NCBI GenBank assembly: GCA_902801255.1
Contig: CADCHO010000011.1
Span: 1 to 56,952 of the forward strand
Source of the DNA: an uncultured Eubacteriales bacterium
GTDB taxonomy: Bacteria; Bacillota; Clostridia; Peptostreptococcales; Anaerovoracaceae
Direction: 5' to 3'
Length of the DNA: 56,952 bases
The position numbers and the translations under genes are program-made. Below, piece by piece: positions 16,856-26,293 of the stretch; position 1 is the stretch's first letter; each line of letters begins with the position of its first letter. The notes under the pieces are model-generated. The model saw nothing but the letters and a program-made list of their open reading frames with translations. It was not told the origin of the DNA and made no database searches.

Positions 16856-18242
16856 GAAAGCAAAAACGGTTTTTATTTGCACAGAGTGCGGCAATGAGTA
16901 TACGGCCTGGCAGGGTCAGTGCTCTTATTGCGGCTCGTGGAACACCATAGTTGAACATAAAGTGGCTCCGGCAGAGGAGACCGCGACGGACACCAGAAGG
17001 CGCACAGGCGTTGCGGGGCGACCGGTAAAGCTTGGTGAAGTCGGCACTCACGACTACACCCGCATGGACTCCGGACTTGCAGAACTCAACCGCGTACTGG
17101 GCGGTGGCATTGTTCCGGGCTCGCTCACACTCATCTCAGGTGAGCCGGGCATCGGAAAATCCACGCTCATCGCGCAGGCTGCAGGCAGAATAGCTGACAG
17201 ATACGGCCCTGTCCTCTACGTCAGCGGCGAGGAGTCCGAGGAGCAGGTGAAACTCAGGGCAGACCGGGTTCTCGGAAAAATAAGCGACTCCCTTTACATC
17301 TACCCGGAGACCAACATCGAAAATATCATGGCTGCTTGTGACAGCATAAAGCCATGTTTTATCATTATCGATTCGATACAGACCATGTATTCTCAGTCGG
17401 CTGATTCAGTAGCCGGCAGTCTCACGCAGATAAGAGAATGCTCCGGACAGCTGATAAGATACGCCAAGAACCGCAATGTGCCTGTATTCATCGTGGCGCA
17501 CGTCACTAAGTCGGGCGAGCTCGCAGGTCCGAAGACTATCGAGCATATGGTTGATACAGTTCTCAGCTTCAGCGGAGAACGCGACAGAGATCTTAGGATA
17601 CTCCGCTCGTTCAAGAACCGCTTCGGAACTACCGACGAAATAGGCGCTTTCCGTATGACCGAGGAAGGAATGATCGAAGTTCCGGATATCTCAGGCAGCC
17701 TTATTGAGAACGTCGAGAGCGAAGAAGGTTCAGTAGTGTCAGCAGTATACGAGGGCAGCCGCCCGGTCTTCTTTGAGATACAGGCTCTGGTGACCCGTGC
17801 GAATGTGGGCTTTGCACGCAGGACCGCTATTGGGATAAGCCAGAACCGCCTTAATATGATCCTGGCCGTACTTGAGAAAAAGGCAGGCCTTGACCTGTTA
17901 GACTACGATGTATATGTGAATGTAGTCGGCGGCATGAACACCGGCAGCACATCAACCGACCTCGCAGTCGCACTTGCTATATACAGCTCGTTCAGGGGAA
18001 AGACTTCTTCAAGACGCCTGGTAGCAGCCGGCGAAGTAGGCCTTACTGGCAACCTTCGCTCTATACCTAACGCAGGCAAAATCGTGCAGGAAGCCGTAAG
18101 GCTCGGTTACGAAGCGGTGATACTCCCTGCCAAGAATGCCGGACAGGCCGCCAAGTCTTCCGGCGATGGTATACGCGTGCTTGGAGCCGCCAATGTATCT
18201 GATGCGATCCGTGCATTTGCCGGCGGCAATACCGTCAGATAA
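16848..18242 (+). CDS. radA: DNA repair protein RadA
   Basis: 464 residues, normal length. RadA is a RecA-related ATPase/DnaB-like helicase that helps process recombination intermediates. The N-terminal zinc finger has Cys11, Cys14, Cys25 and Cys28 (CTECGNEYTAWQGQCSYC). Walker A is GEPGIGKST (residues 98-106), the RadA-specific KNRFG motif sits near residue 256, and a Lon-protease-like C-terminal domain follows (NVVGGMNTGSTSTDLAVALA). The start overlaps the end of the histidine kinase by 8 nt, so it is translated from the two-component transcript, an arrangement worth noting. Confidence 0.96.
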   Translation: MAKKAKTVFICTECGNEYTAWQGQCSYCGSWNTIVEHKVAPAEETATDTRRRTGVAGRPVKLGEVGTHDYTRMDSGLAELNRVLGGGIVPGSLTLISGEPGIGKSTLIAQAAGRIADRYGPVLYVSGEESEEQVKLRADRVLGKISDSLYIYPETNIENIMAACDSIKPCFIIIDSIQTMYSQSADSVAGSLTQIRECSGQLIRYAKNRNVPVFIVAHVTKSGELAGPKTIEHMVDTVLSFSGERDRDLRILRSFKNRFGTTDEIGAFRMTEEGMIEVPDISGSLIENVESEEGSVVSAVYEGSRPVFFEIQALVTRANVGFARRTAIGISQNRLNMILAVLEKKAGLDLLDYDVYVNVVGGMNTGSTSTDLAVALAIYSSFRGKTSSRRLVAAGEVGLTGNLRSIPNAGKIVQEAVRLGYEAVILPAKNAGQAAKSSGDGIRVLGAANVSDAIRAFAGGNTVR

Positions 18243-18265
18243 AAACCGATAAGAAACAATAAAAG

Positions 18266-18290
18266 AGCCTGCTCACTCAGTGAGCAGGCT
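18266..18290. terminator. Bidirectional terminator between radA and the lipoprotein gene
   Basis: Perfect 11-bp stem AGCCTGCTCAC / GTGAGCAGGCT with a TCA loop, followed by TTTT on the plus strand and by a CTTTTATT tail on the minus strand. It lies between two converging genes. Confidence 0.9.
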
Positions 18291-18305
18291 TTTCACTTGC
18301 CGGTT

Positions 18306-19202
18306 TTATTCTTCAGGCTGTGGATACAGTTCTACCGGATCCCATCCTTCGTCCTGATAATACTTCGCATCAAGTGCGTTATAGAATACGTAGTCTGTTA
18401 CAGTGACCTTTCTGAGCTCATCACGTGCATCGGTGTCATTGTGGAATTTCATAAAGTCATCATAGTATTCGCCAAAGATCTCTTTAGCACTTGAATCCCA
18501 GTTTTCGCCGTCAGCTACTACATCAAAAGCTGTTACTGTGTTGTCAGCCTTGCTTACATGCATGCATCCAGGGAAGTTTCCGCCGGAAACGGTCTTGAGC
18601 ACATCACCTTCAACGTTGTAATTCTCTATCCAGAAATCACCGTATACAAGGACCTCATCTTCCGGTGTGAAATCTACATGTACGATATGCACAGTCGGGA
18701 TGTTTTCATCAGCAGCATCAAAGTTCTTGCTGACCTCTGTTGCCATGTACTTATAGCATGCTGCCTCTACCGGATCATCTCCGCCATAACCATAAGGGGA
18801 GCCGTCAACGACGGCAGCTGAAGCTCCGCCCTCTTCAGCTTTTGTAAAGCGCAGTTCCGCTCCAAGAATTTTTGTCACGATCGCGTCGCCGTCATCCTTG
18901 AAAGTCATCTTGGCGTCACCTGCAGTCTTGAATCCGTCGCCGGTAAGTGACCATGTGAGGTTTGACACCTCTTCGTTTCCGTCTTCATCAGTGCCGCTGA
19001 AAGTGCCTGTGCCGTCAGCTTTCAGTTCCAGTGTGAAATCGTTCTCAAGCGCTTCCGATTCACCGGCAAATGACAGCTCTTCGGTTACCCACGTTCCTAC
19101 ATATCTGCTGTCTGCAACATCTCCGCTACCGCCGCCGCAGGCTGCCAGTGCAAACGTAAGCACCATTGCCAGACTGAGCAGTATAGCCAGTTTCTTTTTC
19201 AT
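18306..19202 (-). CDS. Lipoprotein with a lipocalin-like beta domain
   Basis: 298 residues. A lipoprotein signal peptide ends in the lipobox LAAC (Cys22), followed by GGGSGDVADSRYVGTW, so the mature protein is anchored to the outer face of the membrane. Residues about 32-115 alternate hydrophobic and polar residues, with GTWVTEELSF, DGTGTFSG and GDGFKTAGDAKMTF segments as in lipocalin-like domains of clostridial lipoproteins. The C-terminal half (residues 130-298) begins YGYGGDDPVEAACYKYMATE and contains VHIVHVDFTPEDEVLVYGDF, which resembles a small NTF2- or cystatin-like fold, but I cannot name it. It is monocistronic. Confidence 0.75.
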   Translation of the reverse strand: MKKKLAILLSLAMVLTFALAACGGGSGDVADSRYVGTWVTEELSFAGESEALENDFTLELKADGTGTFSGTDEDGNEEVSNLTWSLTGDGFKTAGDAKMTFKDDGDAIVTKILGAELRFTKAEEGGASAAVVDGSPYGYGGDDPVEAACYKYMATEVSKNFDAADENIPTVHIVHVDFTPEDEVLVYGDFWIENYNVEGDVLKTVSGGNFPGCMHVSKADNTVTAFDVVADGENWDSSAKEIFGEYYDDFMKFHNDTDARDELRKVTVTDYVFYNALDAKYYQDEGWDPVELYPQPEE

Positions 19203-19307
19203 ATTATCAGCCTCCTTAACATAGGAATGGTTACAATATCATCCGTTTATAATATATCTATTATCCATGCGTTATGCTATGGATATATAACATTTTTAAG
19301 GTACAAA

Positions 19308-19331
19308 AATTCCCGGATCTCTCCGGGAATT
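19308..19331 (-). terminator. Terminator of the CPBP protease gene
   Basis: Perfect 10-bp stem AATTCCCGGA / TCCGGGAATT with loop TCTC, followed on the minus strand by TTTTTG. It lies 24 nt after the CPBP stop codon. Confidence 0.88.
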
Positions 19332-19354
19332 ATTAAGCGGTACTTCAGGCTGCA

Positions 19355-20416
19355 CTATTGTTTAAAGTGCTTTCCCGGAGCGCTTTCTTCATGTGTGCCC
19401 ACCGGTGCGTTTTTCTCCGCTTTCTTCTCAGCTTTCGCTGTTGCTTTTGCTTCCTTTTTTGCGATCTTTGCATCGATCTTCCCGTTCCATGCAGCAGCGT
19501 CGTCGTGCCTGATCTTGTTGAACCAGTTGTGTCTCCTGCTGATTATGAAAATAAGGAGCACAAATACAACGCCCGTACATGACTCCAGCAAAAGATCATG
19601 CATAGTTGTGTTGCTTTCGATCGTTGCCAGATTCATTCCCTGCATGTAGAAGATCGTCATATTATTGACGATATGGTACGCCGAAGAAATCTCTATGCCC
19701 CTGCCGATCCATGCACTGAGCGCAAACACACAGCCGCTAACGAAGATCCCGATCTGTCCTATCGTATTGTACGGGTGCATCAGCGCGAAGATGACTGACT
19801 GAAGAATCACTGCTATGATCGGCAGTCTGAACCACGATCCGAGGGTCTGCATCAGAAGTCCGCGGAACAGATACTCCTCAGCGATGCACTGAAGCGGTCC
19901 CAGAATAGTTACTACTGCAAAACTTGCAAGTGTGAATTTCATCTGGAAGTTGCCAAGATTGTGATAATAAAACAGGTTGTCAATGATGATAGGTATACCG
20001 ATGCAGATGAACGCCACAGGGAACGTTCTCCAGAACACCTTGCTGCTCCATCCGCCCCTTGAAGACGAATAGGACGAAAACGGTCTGTCACGCACTATTG
20101 CCGATGCCAGCCACAGCGCAGGTATCATAACCGCAACGCTGCCGAGGCTTACTATGGACTGCATCGCATCTGCAAGTTCCATGGCGTCATAGCTATTTGC
20201 AAACATGCTTTTAAGTCTCTCTATGAACACATCAGGCGTTGCTCCCTGTCCGGCAATGAATACCATTCCTGCCATAAGGAGTCCGGCGAAAAGAAGATAG
20301 AAAATAAAAAACAGTACACCCACGATGACCGGCTTATACCATTTATACGACTTGAACTGTCTTCCGTAGACCGGATATGAATGTTCTTTAGCATTAGTGC
20401 TGTCAATTTTAGCCAT
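19355..20416 (-). CDS. CPBP family intramembrane glutamic endopeptidase
   Basis: 353 residues with about seven or eight membrane helices. The CPBP/Abi (Rce1-like) catalytic motifs are all present: AEEYLFRGLLM with Glu180 and Glu181, ALMHPYN with His214, and SSAYHIVNNMT with His248. The N-terminus is cytoplasmic and polar. The last 45 residues form a Lys/Ala-rich, probably helical tail (KIDAKIAKKEAKATAKAEKK). Proteins of this family can process prenylated or other membrane proteins or give bacteriocin self-immunity; the substrate here is unknown. Monocistronic, flanked by terminators. Confidence 0.88.
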   Translation of the reverse strand: MAKIDSTNAKEHSYPVYGRQFKSYKWYKPVIVGVLFFIFYLLFAGLLMAGMVFIAGQGATPDVFIERLKSMFANSYDAMELADAMQSIVSLGSVAVMIPALWLASAIVRDRPFSSYSSSRGGWSSKVFWRTFPVAFICIGIPIIIDNLFYYHNLGNFQMKFTLASFAVVTILGPLQCIAEEYLFRGLLMQTLGSWFRLPIIAVILQSVIFALMHPYNTIGQIGIFVSGCVFALSAWIGRGIEISSAYHIVNNMTIFYMQGMNLATIESNTTMHDLLLESCTGVVFVLLIFIISRRHNWFNKIRHDDAAAWNGKIDAKIAKKEAKATAKAEKKAEKNAPVGTHEESAPGKHFKQ

Positions 20417-20475
20417 TGTTCTCCCTCTTTCAGCATCGAAAAAACTGCAGTTTCGACGCTGATTGTTATATGAAA

Positions 20476-20504
20476 GAGCCCTTCTCCGTGCAGGAAAAGG
20501 GCTC
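20476..20504 (-). terminator. Terminator of the EF-G-like gene
   Basis: Stem GAGCCCTT.TCC paired with GGAA.AAGGGCTC around a short loop, followed on the minus strand by TTTCATAT. It lies 22 nt after the stop codon of the EF-G-like gene. Confidence 0.75.
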
Positions 20505-20525
20505 CATTATTATTTAAAGAGATGC

Positions 20526-22466
20526 TTATTTCTCTTCCTGCTCCTTCTTGTATGCAGCGATAACCTTGTCTGCCAAGTTGCCAGGCAGCTCAGCGTATCT
20601 TGCAAACTCTACCGTGAAGGATCCTCTTGCCTGTGTCATCGATCTGAGCGCGATAGCGTAGTCGAAGAGCTCTGCCTGAGGTGCTTCAGCGTGGAGGATC
20701 GTTCCGCGAGGAGAAGAATCCATACCGAGTACCATACCACGTCTGTTAGGCATGTCGCCCATTACTGCTCCTACGTACTGTTCAGGAACAGTGATTTCAA
20801 GCTTCATGATAGGCTCGAGGAGGCACGGTCTTGCCTCAACGATACCCTTCTTGAATGCGAGCGAAGCAGCGATCTTGAACGATACTTCGTTGGAGTCTAC
20901 TTCGTGATATGAACCGTCGTAGAGGACAGCCTTGATGTTCTGTACCTTGCATCCTGCGAGAGGGCCCTTCTCCATGCACTCGAGGAGTCCCTTCTCAACT
21001 GCAGGAACGTAGTTCTTAGGAACCGATCCGCCGAAGAGTTCTTCGCTGAACTCGAGTCCAGGCTCTGTCGATGGCGAGAATCTGATATGAACATCACCGT
21101 ACTGACCTGCGCCGCCGGACTGCTTCTTATGCTTACCCTGAACATCGGAGTTGCCCTTGATGGTCTCTCTGTAAGCGATCTTCTGAGGAACTACGTTTAC
21201 GCTGACGCCGTATCTGTCCTTGAGCTTAGCCTGGATGATTCCGAGCTGGATGTCGCCCTGGCCGCCGAGCAGTGTCTGATGTGTCTCAGCGTTTCTCTCA
21301 AGAACGAATGTAGGATCTTCTTCCATGAGTCTGGAGAGGCCCTGAGCCATTTTCTCGTCCTCATTCTTGTCTGCAGCCTCTACAGCTACGAAATAGCAAG
21401 GTGTAGGGAATGCAGCAGGCTTAACTGTGACCTGCTTATTCTTAGCACAGAGTGTGTCACCTGTCTTTGTGTTCTGGAGCTTTCCGAGAGCTACCATGTC
21501 GCCTGCAACTACAGTATCTGTCATCTCCTGAGACTTACCTCTTACGAAGAAGACGGAACCGAGCTTCTCAGCCTTCTCTGAACGTGGGTTGTAAACGTCA
21601 GTGCCGGACTTGAGTGTGCCCGAAACGATCTTTGCGTATGAAATCTTTCCGAGGAACGGGTCAGCGAGTGTCTTAAAGATGTAGATAACGAGGTCTCCGG
21701 CAGGATCGCATGCGATCTCGATGTCGTTTCCGTCAGCATCCTTAGCTTCTGTAACGACTGTTGCCGGCTTCGGAACGTACTTGCAGAGAGAGTCGAGAAC
21801 CACATCTACGCCCTCGCCTGTCAGTGCGCTCATTGTCATAATCGGCATGATATCTCCGTTGTGGATACCGGTTGCCAGACCGTGAGCGAACTCTTCGTCT
21901 GTGAAAGCCTCTCCCTCGAAGAACTTCTCCATGAGTTCTTCGTCAGCAGCTGCTACTGCCTCGTCGAGAGCGTCCTTGTCATCAAGAGTAACACATGCGC
22001 TTCCGAATTTGTCCTGAATAGCCGAGATGACTTCGTCGAGTTCAACGTTGTCCTTGTCGATCTTGTTGATGATGAAGAATGTCGGGGAGTTGAACTCCTT
22101 GACAAGATCCCATGCCTTCTCTGTACCTACCTGGATTCCGGACGAAGCGTCGACCATGATGATCGCTGTAGCTCCTGTCGAAAGAGCAGCTCTTGCTTCT
22201 CCTGCGAAATCGAAGAATCCCGGAGTGTCGATAAAGTTGAGCTTTGTTCCCTTGTACTCTACAGGAACGAGTGTCTGGTTGATGGTGTATCCTTTTTCGA
22301 TCTCCATCTTCTCATAGTCGGATACTGTGTTGCCCGACTCAACCTTTCCGAGTCTGCTGATAACCTTGGTGTTCAGCAAACCTGCTTCAAGGAAGGTGGT
22401 CTTGCCTGTGCTGCCGTGTCCGAGCAGTACGATGTTGCGGATCTTATCGCTTGAATAGCCTTTCAT
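20526..22466 (-). CDS. Elongation factor G-like GTPase (EF-G paralogue)
   Basis: 646 residues, shorter than canonical EF-G (about 690). The GTPase domain has G1 GHGSTGKTT, a divergent switch I with EKGYTINQ where EF-G normally has RGITI, G3 DTPGFFDF and G4 NKIDKDN. Domains II to V follow, with the C-terminal AVMGDMPNRRGMVLGMD typical of EF-G domain V. It is alone between terminators, not in the str operon, so it is probably the second EF-G-like protein of Clostridia rather than the main translocase. Its exact role in the translation cycle cannot be read from the sequence. Confidence 0.88.
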   Translation of the reverse strand: MKGYSSDKIRNIVLLGHGSTGKTTFLEAGLLNTKVISRLGKVESGNTVSDYEKMEIEKGYTINQTLVPVEYKGTKLNFIDTPGFFDFAGEARAALSTGATAIIMVDASSGIQVGTEKAWDLVKEFNSPTFFIINKIDKDNVELDEVISAIQDKFGSACVTLDDKDALDEAVAAADEELMEKFFEGEAFTDEEFAHGLATGIHNGDIMPIMTMSALTGEGVDVVLDSLCKYVPKPATVVTEAKDADGNDIEIACDPAGDLVIYIFKTLADPFLGKISYAKIVSGTLKSGTDVYNPRSEKAEKLGSVFFVRGKSQEMTDTVVAGDMVALGKLQNTKTGDTLCAKNKQVTVKPAAFPTPCYFVAVEAADKNEDEKMAQGLSRLMEEDPTFVLERNAETHQTLLGGQGDIQLGIIQAKLKDRYGVSVNVVPQKIAYRETIKGNSDVQGKHKKQSGGAGQYGDVHIRFSPSTEPGLEFSEELFGGSVPKNYVPAVEKGLLECMEKGPLAGCKVQNIKAVLYDGSYHEVDSNEVSFKIAASLAFKKGIVEARPCLLEPIMKLEITVPEQYVGAVMGDMPNRRGMVLGMDSSPRGTILHAEAPQAELFDYAIALRSMTQARGSFTVEFARYAELPGNLADKVIAAYKKEQEEK

Positions 22467-22560
22467 GTGTTCCTCCTGAAATGTTGTTTATATCTTTTCT
22501 TTTTATATCTTATTTTGTTGATACAGCCGTATGCATCTGGCCGGCCGCCTGTTAACTGTT

Positions 22561-23955
22561 TTAGAATTCAGCGTTGCCCGGTGTACGCGGGAACATCTGA
22601 ACGTCTCTGATGTTGCTCATGCCCGTGAGGTACATGAGTATGCGGTCGAAACCGAGGCCGTATCCCGAGTGGAATACGCCGCCGTATCTTCTGAGATCGA
22701 GGTACCAGTCGTATGTGCTCTCATCGAGGCCGAGCTCCTTGATCCTCTTTACGAGTACATCATAGCGCTCTTCTCTCTGGCTTCCGCCGATGATCTCTCC
22801 GACTCCCGGTACGAGCATGTCCATAGCCGCTACAGTCTTGCCGTCATCGTTGAGCCTCATGTAGAAGGCCTTGCAGTCCTTAGGATAGTTGATGACGAAC
22901 ATAGGCTTCTTGAAGACTTCCTCTGTCAGGTAACGCTCGTGCTCAGTCTGGAGCTCGAGGCCCCACTCTACCGGATATTCGAACTTCTTGCCCGACTTCT
23001 GAAGGATGTCTACCGCCTCGGTATATGTGATGCGTACGAAATCCGAGTTTACGATGTGGTCAAGTCTCTCGAGCAGCCCCTTGTCGATGAAACTGTTAAA
23101 GAACTGCATTTCTTCAGGGCAGTGCTCAAGGACGTAACTGATGATGAACTTGATCATCTCCTCGGCCAGGTCCATGTTGCCATTGATGTCGCAGAACGCC
23201 ATCTCAGGCTCCATCATCCAGAATTCGGAAGCATGTCTTGCCGTGTTGGAGTTCTCAGCGCGGAACGTCGGTCCGAACGTATAGATGTTGCGGAACGCGA
23301 GCGCCATGATCTCTCCTTCGAGCTGTCCCGATACAGTCAGGTTCGACTTCTTGCCGAAAAAGTCCTTGCTGTAGTCGATGTTGCCCTGCTCGTCACGCGG
23401 AAGGTTATCGAGGTCGAGCGTTGTCACCTGGAACATCTCGCCTGCGCCCTCTGCATCGCTGCATGTGATCTCAGGGGAGTGTACGTAGATGAAGTTTTTC
23501 TCCTGGAAGAACTTGTGGATCGCATAAGCTGCCACGCTTCTGACTCTGAATACCGCACTGAATGTGTTGCTGCGCGGTCTCAGGTGAGCGATCTCCCTGA
23601 GGAACTCCATGCTGTGACGTTTCTTCTGAAGAGGATAGTCCGGATCGGAATCTGCCACGAGTACGATCTCGTCTGCCTTGATCTCGAAAGGCTGCTTTGC
23701 CTCAGGAGTGAGCACCAGCGTGCCCTTGACCTGAACTCCCGCACTCAGTCTGAACTTCGCAACCTCGCTGAAGTTTGCGAGCTTGTCTGCTTCATAGACC
23801 ACCTGTACCGGTGTGAAGAATGTTCCGTCATTGACCGAGAGGAATCCGAACTGATTGGAGCTCCTGTTGCCTCTCACCCAGCCGTAGACCATTACCTCTT
23901 TGTCTGCGTAAGCTTCTGTGTTTCTGAATAATTCTCTGATCTCAATATCTTTCAT
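22561..23955 (-). CDS. asnS: Asparagine--tRNA ligase
   Basis: 464 residues from the chosen start [10 protein letters not shown]. An ATG 22 codons further upstream exists but has no family homology and no Shine-Dalgarno, so I rejected it. A class II synthetase: OB-fold anticodon-binding domain ([20 protein letters not shown]), then the catalytic domain with motif 2 [20 protein letters not shown], which distinguishes AsnRS from AspRS, and motif 3 [27 protein letters not shown] lies near 24035 on the minus strand. The gene is flanked on both sides by the 12-mer CAGCCGTATGCA. Confidence 0.96.
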   Translation of the reverse strand: MKDIEIRELFRNTEAYADKEVMVYGWVRGNRSSNQFGFLSVNDGTFFTPVQVVYEADKLANFSEVAKFRLSAGVQVKGTLVLTPEAKQPFEIKADEIVLVADSDPDYPLQKKRHSMEFLREIAHLRPRSNTFSAVFRVRSVAAYAIHKFFQEKNFIYVHSPEITCSDAEGAGEMFQVTTLDLDNLPRDEQGNIDYSKDFFGKKSNLTVSGQLEGEIMALAFRNIYTFGPTFRAENSNTARHASEFWMMEPEMAFCDINGNMDLAEEMIKFIISYVLEHCPEEMQFFNSFIDKGLLERLDHIVNSDFVRITYTEAVDILQKSGKKFEYPVEWGLELQTEHERYLTEEVFKKPMFVINYPKDCKAFYMRLNDDGKTVAAMDMLVPGVGEIIGGSQREERYDVLVKRIKELGLDESTYDWYLDLRRYGGVFHSGYGLGFDRILMYLTGMSNIRDVQMFPRTPGNAEF

Positions 23956-24122
23956 TTTCCACTCTCTTTGCGCAGCCGTATGCAGCCGCGCGTTTTGCAT
24001 ACTAATATCGTGCCGGCGCATTGCCCCAGCCTGACGATTATATCACAGCGGTGCGTGCATGTCATCAAAAAGCTTTGTTTTTTCAACCATTTTCGAAACT
24101 CTTCTGTGGGCAAAAATAAAAA

Positions 24123-24165
24123 AGCTGTGCACAGGTGTCACTGGCTTTGACACCTATGCACAGCT
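24123..24165 (-). terminator. Strong terminator of deoD
   Basis: 18-bp stem with one mismatch (AGCTGTGCACAGGTGTCA against TGACACCTATGCACAGCT) and a 7-nt loop. On the minus strand it is followed by TTTTTTATTTTT. It lies 24 nt after the deoD stop. Confidence 0.92.
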
Positions 24166-24189
24166 CCTTAACTTATGTCTGTCGCTGTG

Positions 24190-24897
24190 CTATGCGATTT
24201 CGAGGGCGATCTCCATCATCTTCGTGAAGGAGTTCTGGCGTTCCTCGGCTGTTGTGTTCTCTTCAGGATAGTTGAACGAGTCAGAAACCGTGCAGATGCA
24301 GAGACCGTTCTTGCCGAGTCTTGCTGCATTGCAGTAGAGTGCTGCGGATTCCATCTCGATTCCGAGAACGCCCATCTTTGTCCATCTCATTGCGGAAGCA
24401 GCATCGTCATAGAACATGTCTGACGAGAGGATGTTGCCGACTTTGAAGTTGACGCCGGATGCTCTTGTAGCTGCAACAGCTTTCTCAAGAAGTTCGAAAG
24501 AGGCGATCGGAGCGAATGTGCCAGGAAGCTCATACTGATTTGCGTAACTTCCGTTGGTGCATGCGGCCTGAGCGATTACGATGTCGCGTACATGGAGCTC
24601 AGGGTCGATCGATCCGCAGGAGCCGATCCTGATGATGTTCTTTACATCATAGAATGCGAAAAGCTCATACGAGTAGATGCCGATCGCAGGCTGGCCCATT
24701 CCGGAAGCCATTACCGAAACTCTCTTGCCTTTGTATGTTCCTGTGTAGCCCTGTACGCCGCGGACGTTGTTAACGAGCACCGGATTTTCCAGGAATGTCT
24801 CTGCGATGAATTTGCTGCGAAGCGGATCGCCCGGCATCAGAACTGTTTCAGCGAAATCGCCTGCTTTAGCATTTATATGAGGAGTAGGAATTGGCAT
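24190..24897 (-). CDS. deoD: Purine nucleoside phosphorylase, DeoD type
   Basis: 235 residues, standard for the hexameric DeoD class. It cleaves purine (deoxy)nucleosides with phosphate in purine salvage. MPIPTPHINAKAGDFAETVL at the start, MPGDPLRSKFIAE for phosphate binding, GTYKGKRVSVMASGMG, and GIEMESAALY for the ribose-contacting Glu/Met are all present. The base-binding Asp lies in CTVSDSF. It has its own strong terminator. The UPF0597 gene is upstream with a 104-nt gap. Confidence 0.96.
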   Translation of the reverse strand: MPIPTPHINAKAGDFAETVLMPGDPLRSKFIAETFLENPVLVNNVRGVQGYTGTYKGKRVSVMASGMGQPAIGIYSYELFAFYDVKNIIRIGSCGSIDPELHVRDIVIAQAACTNGSYANQYELPGTFAPIASFELLEKAVAATRASGVNFKVGNILSSDMFYDDAASAMRWTKMGVLGIEMESAALYCNAARLGKNGLCICTVSDSFNYPEENTTAEERQNSFTKMMEIALEIA

Positions 24898-25001
24898 AAC
24901 AGGTCTCCTTTCTGTTGTTTTTTGCTGTGTTTTATTTATGTTTTGAAATATTGATTTACAAAATTATATTACCACAAATGTAAACTCAGATAAATGGAAT
25001 G

Positions 25002-26279
25002 CTAGTCTTCGAGCATGAGGCGGATGATCTCTTCATCGGTCTGCTTCATGCCGAATCTGGCCAGTCTGCCGACTGCATCTATCGTTTTTTCCACTCCTTG
25101 TTTCACCAGGCCGTCGCCGCCGAAGAACTGGTTGCCTTTATTGTACATTGACAGTCCCATGAGGCCTGCTTCTACAGCCACTGAGATTTTTGCAGCACAG
25201 CTTGCCTTGGCTCCGTCGCAGACGATGCCCGAATTGATAGCGATGGCATTTACAACTGTGTGCGCTACCGCTTCGACTCCTCCGCCCTGCATGTAAGCTA
25301 TGCCTGCGCCGGCTCCGCAGCCTGCGCTGACAGCTCCGCAGTATGCCGAAAGTCTGCCGATACCGGTCTTAAGGTGGGTCGTTACGAGGTTGGATACGCA
25401 GAGTGCGCGAAGCAGCTCTTCTTTTGACTTGTTGTGCGCTCTGGCATAGACAATGACCGGAACACTGGTCGTGATGCCCTGGTTACCGCTTCCGGAGTTG
25501 ATGACGACAGGGAGTTCGCAGCCGTTCATACGCGCGTCGCTCGCTGCGGCTGCATACGATCTCATTACGTACTTAAGATCGTATTCGTGGCCAAGCATCA
25601 TTGTACTTCCAATGTTTGCGCCGTAGTCGCCGGCAAGACCTTCCTCTGCAATCGCCATGTTGTAGCGGATTTGCCGTTCAAGCGTCTCGCGGACCTCCTC
25701 CACATCTACGATGTCTGCGAATTCGACTATGCCCTCGATCGTGAGGCAGCTCCTGTCAGTGAGACCGGATTCTTTTGGTTCCTCGATGTCCTTTGAGAAC
25801 AGGATGTCGTCATTGCGTTTTACCAGCACTATATTCGTGTGGTAGTCCACTATGCGGACACACGCAGAATCTTTGCCGGCATATGCGGTCACGGCTATAT
25901 CGAAAATATGTCCGTTATTTACATGTTTTACCTCGATAGGTGCTTTCTTCAGGAATTCTCCTATCTCTTCTATTTGCTCGGGTGTGACGTTTGAGATCAC
26001 CTCGAGCTCTGCGTCGGCGTCGCCTGCGGCGGCGCCGGCTGCCGCGGCTGCCGGGATGCCCCGGAGGCCGCCGGTGTGAGGCACCACGACGCTCTTTACG
26101 TTCTTTATTATGTTGCCGCTGACTTCGACCAGCAGGTGCTCAGGCGTGGTGCCGAGCACTGCGGCGGCCTTAGCCGCGGCATAGGCGATGGCAATAGGTT
26201 CTGTGCAGCCCATCGCCGGCAGAAGCTCTTCCTTCAGAATTTGAATATACGCTGAATATCTGCTGTCATTTTTGTCCAT
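25002..26279 (-). CDS. L-cysteine desulfidase family protein (UPF0597, serine dehydratase alpha-like)
   Basis: 425 residues. The family (E. coli YhaM/CyuA, archaeal cysteine desulfidase) degrades L-cysteine to pyruvate, ammonia and sulfide with an oxygen-sensitive Fe-S cluster. Visible motifs are LLPAMGCTEPIAIAYAAAK near the start, VVPHTGGLRGIPAAAAAGA, the NSGSGNQGITTSVPVI loop, and the probable cluster cysteines in SAYCGAVSAGCGAGAG and CDGAKASCAAKI. It is the last gene of the ABC-GNAT/GNAT/rarA operon, 14 nt after rarA. Specific substrate unproven. Confidence 0.88.
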   Translation of the reverse strand: MDKNDSRYSAYIQILKEELLPAMGCTEPIAIAYAAAKAAAVLGTTPEHLLVEVSGNIIKNVKSVVVPHTGGLRGIPAAAAAGAAAGDADAELEVISNVTPEQIEEIGEFLKKAPIEVKHVNNGHIFDIAVTAYAGKDSACVRIVDYHTNIVLVKRNDDILFSKDIEEPKESGLTDRSCLTIEGIVEFADIVDVEEVRETLERQIRYNMAIAEEGLAGDYGANIGSTMMLGHEYDLKYVMRSYAAAASDARMNGCELPVVINSGSGNQGITTSVPVIVYARAHNKSKEELLRALCVSNLVTTHLKTGIGRLSAYCGAVSAGCGAGAGIAYMQGGGVEAVAHTVVNAIAINSGIVCDGAKASCAAKISVAVEAGLMGLSMYNKGNQFFGGDGLVKQGVEKTIDAVGRLARFGMKQTDEEIIRLMLED

Positions 26280-26293
26280 AGTGCCCCCTTTCC

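Noticed and set aside
22531-23931. 466-codon open frame on the plus strand opposite asnS
   Set aside because: It is the antisense shadow of asnS; low-complexity composition, no Shine-Dalgarno, no family resemblance.
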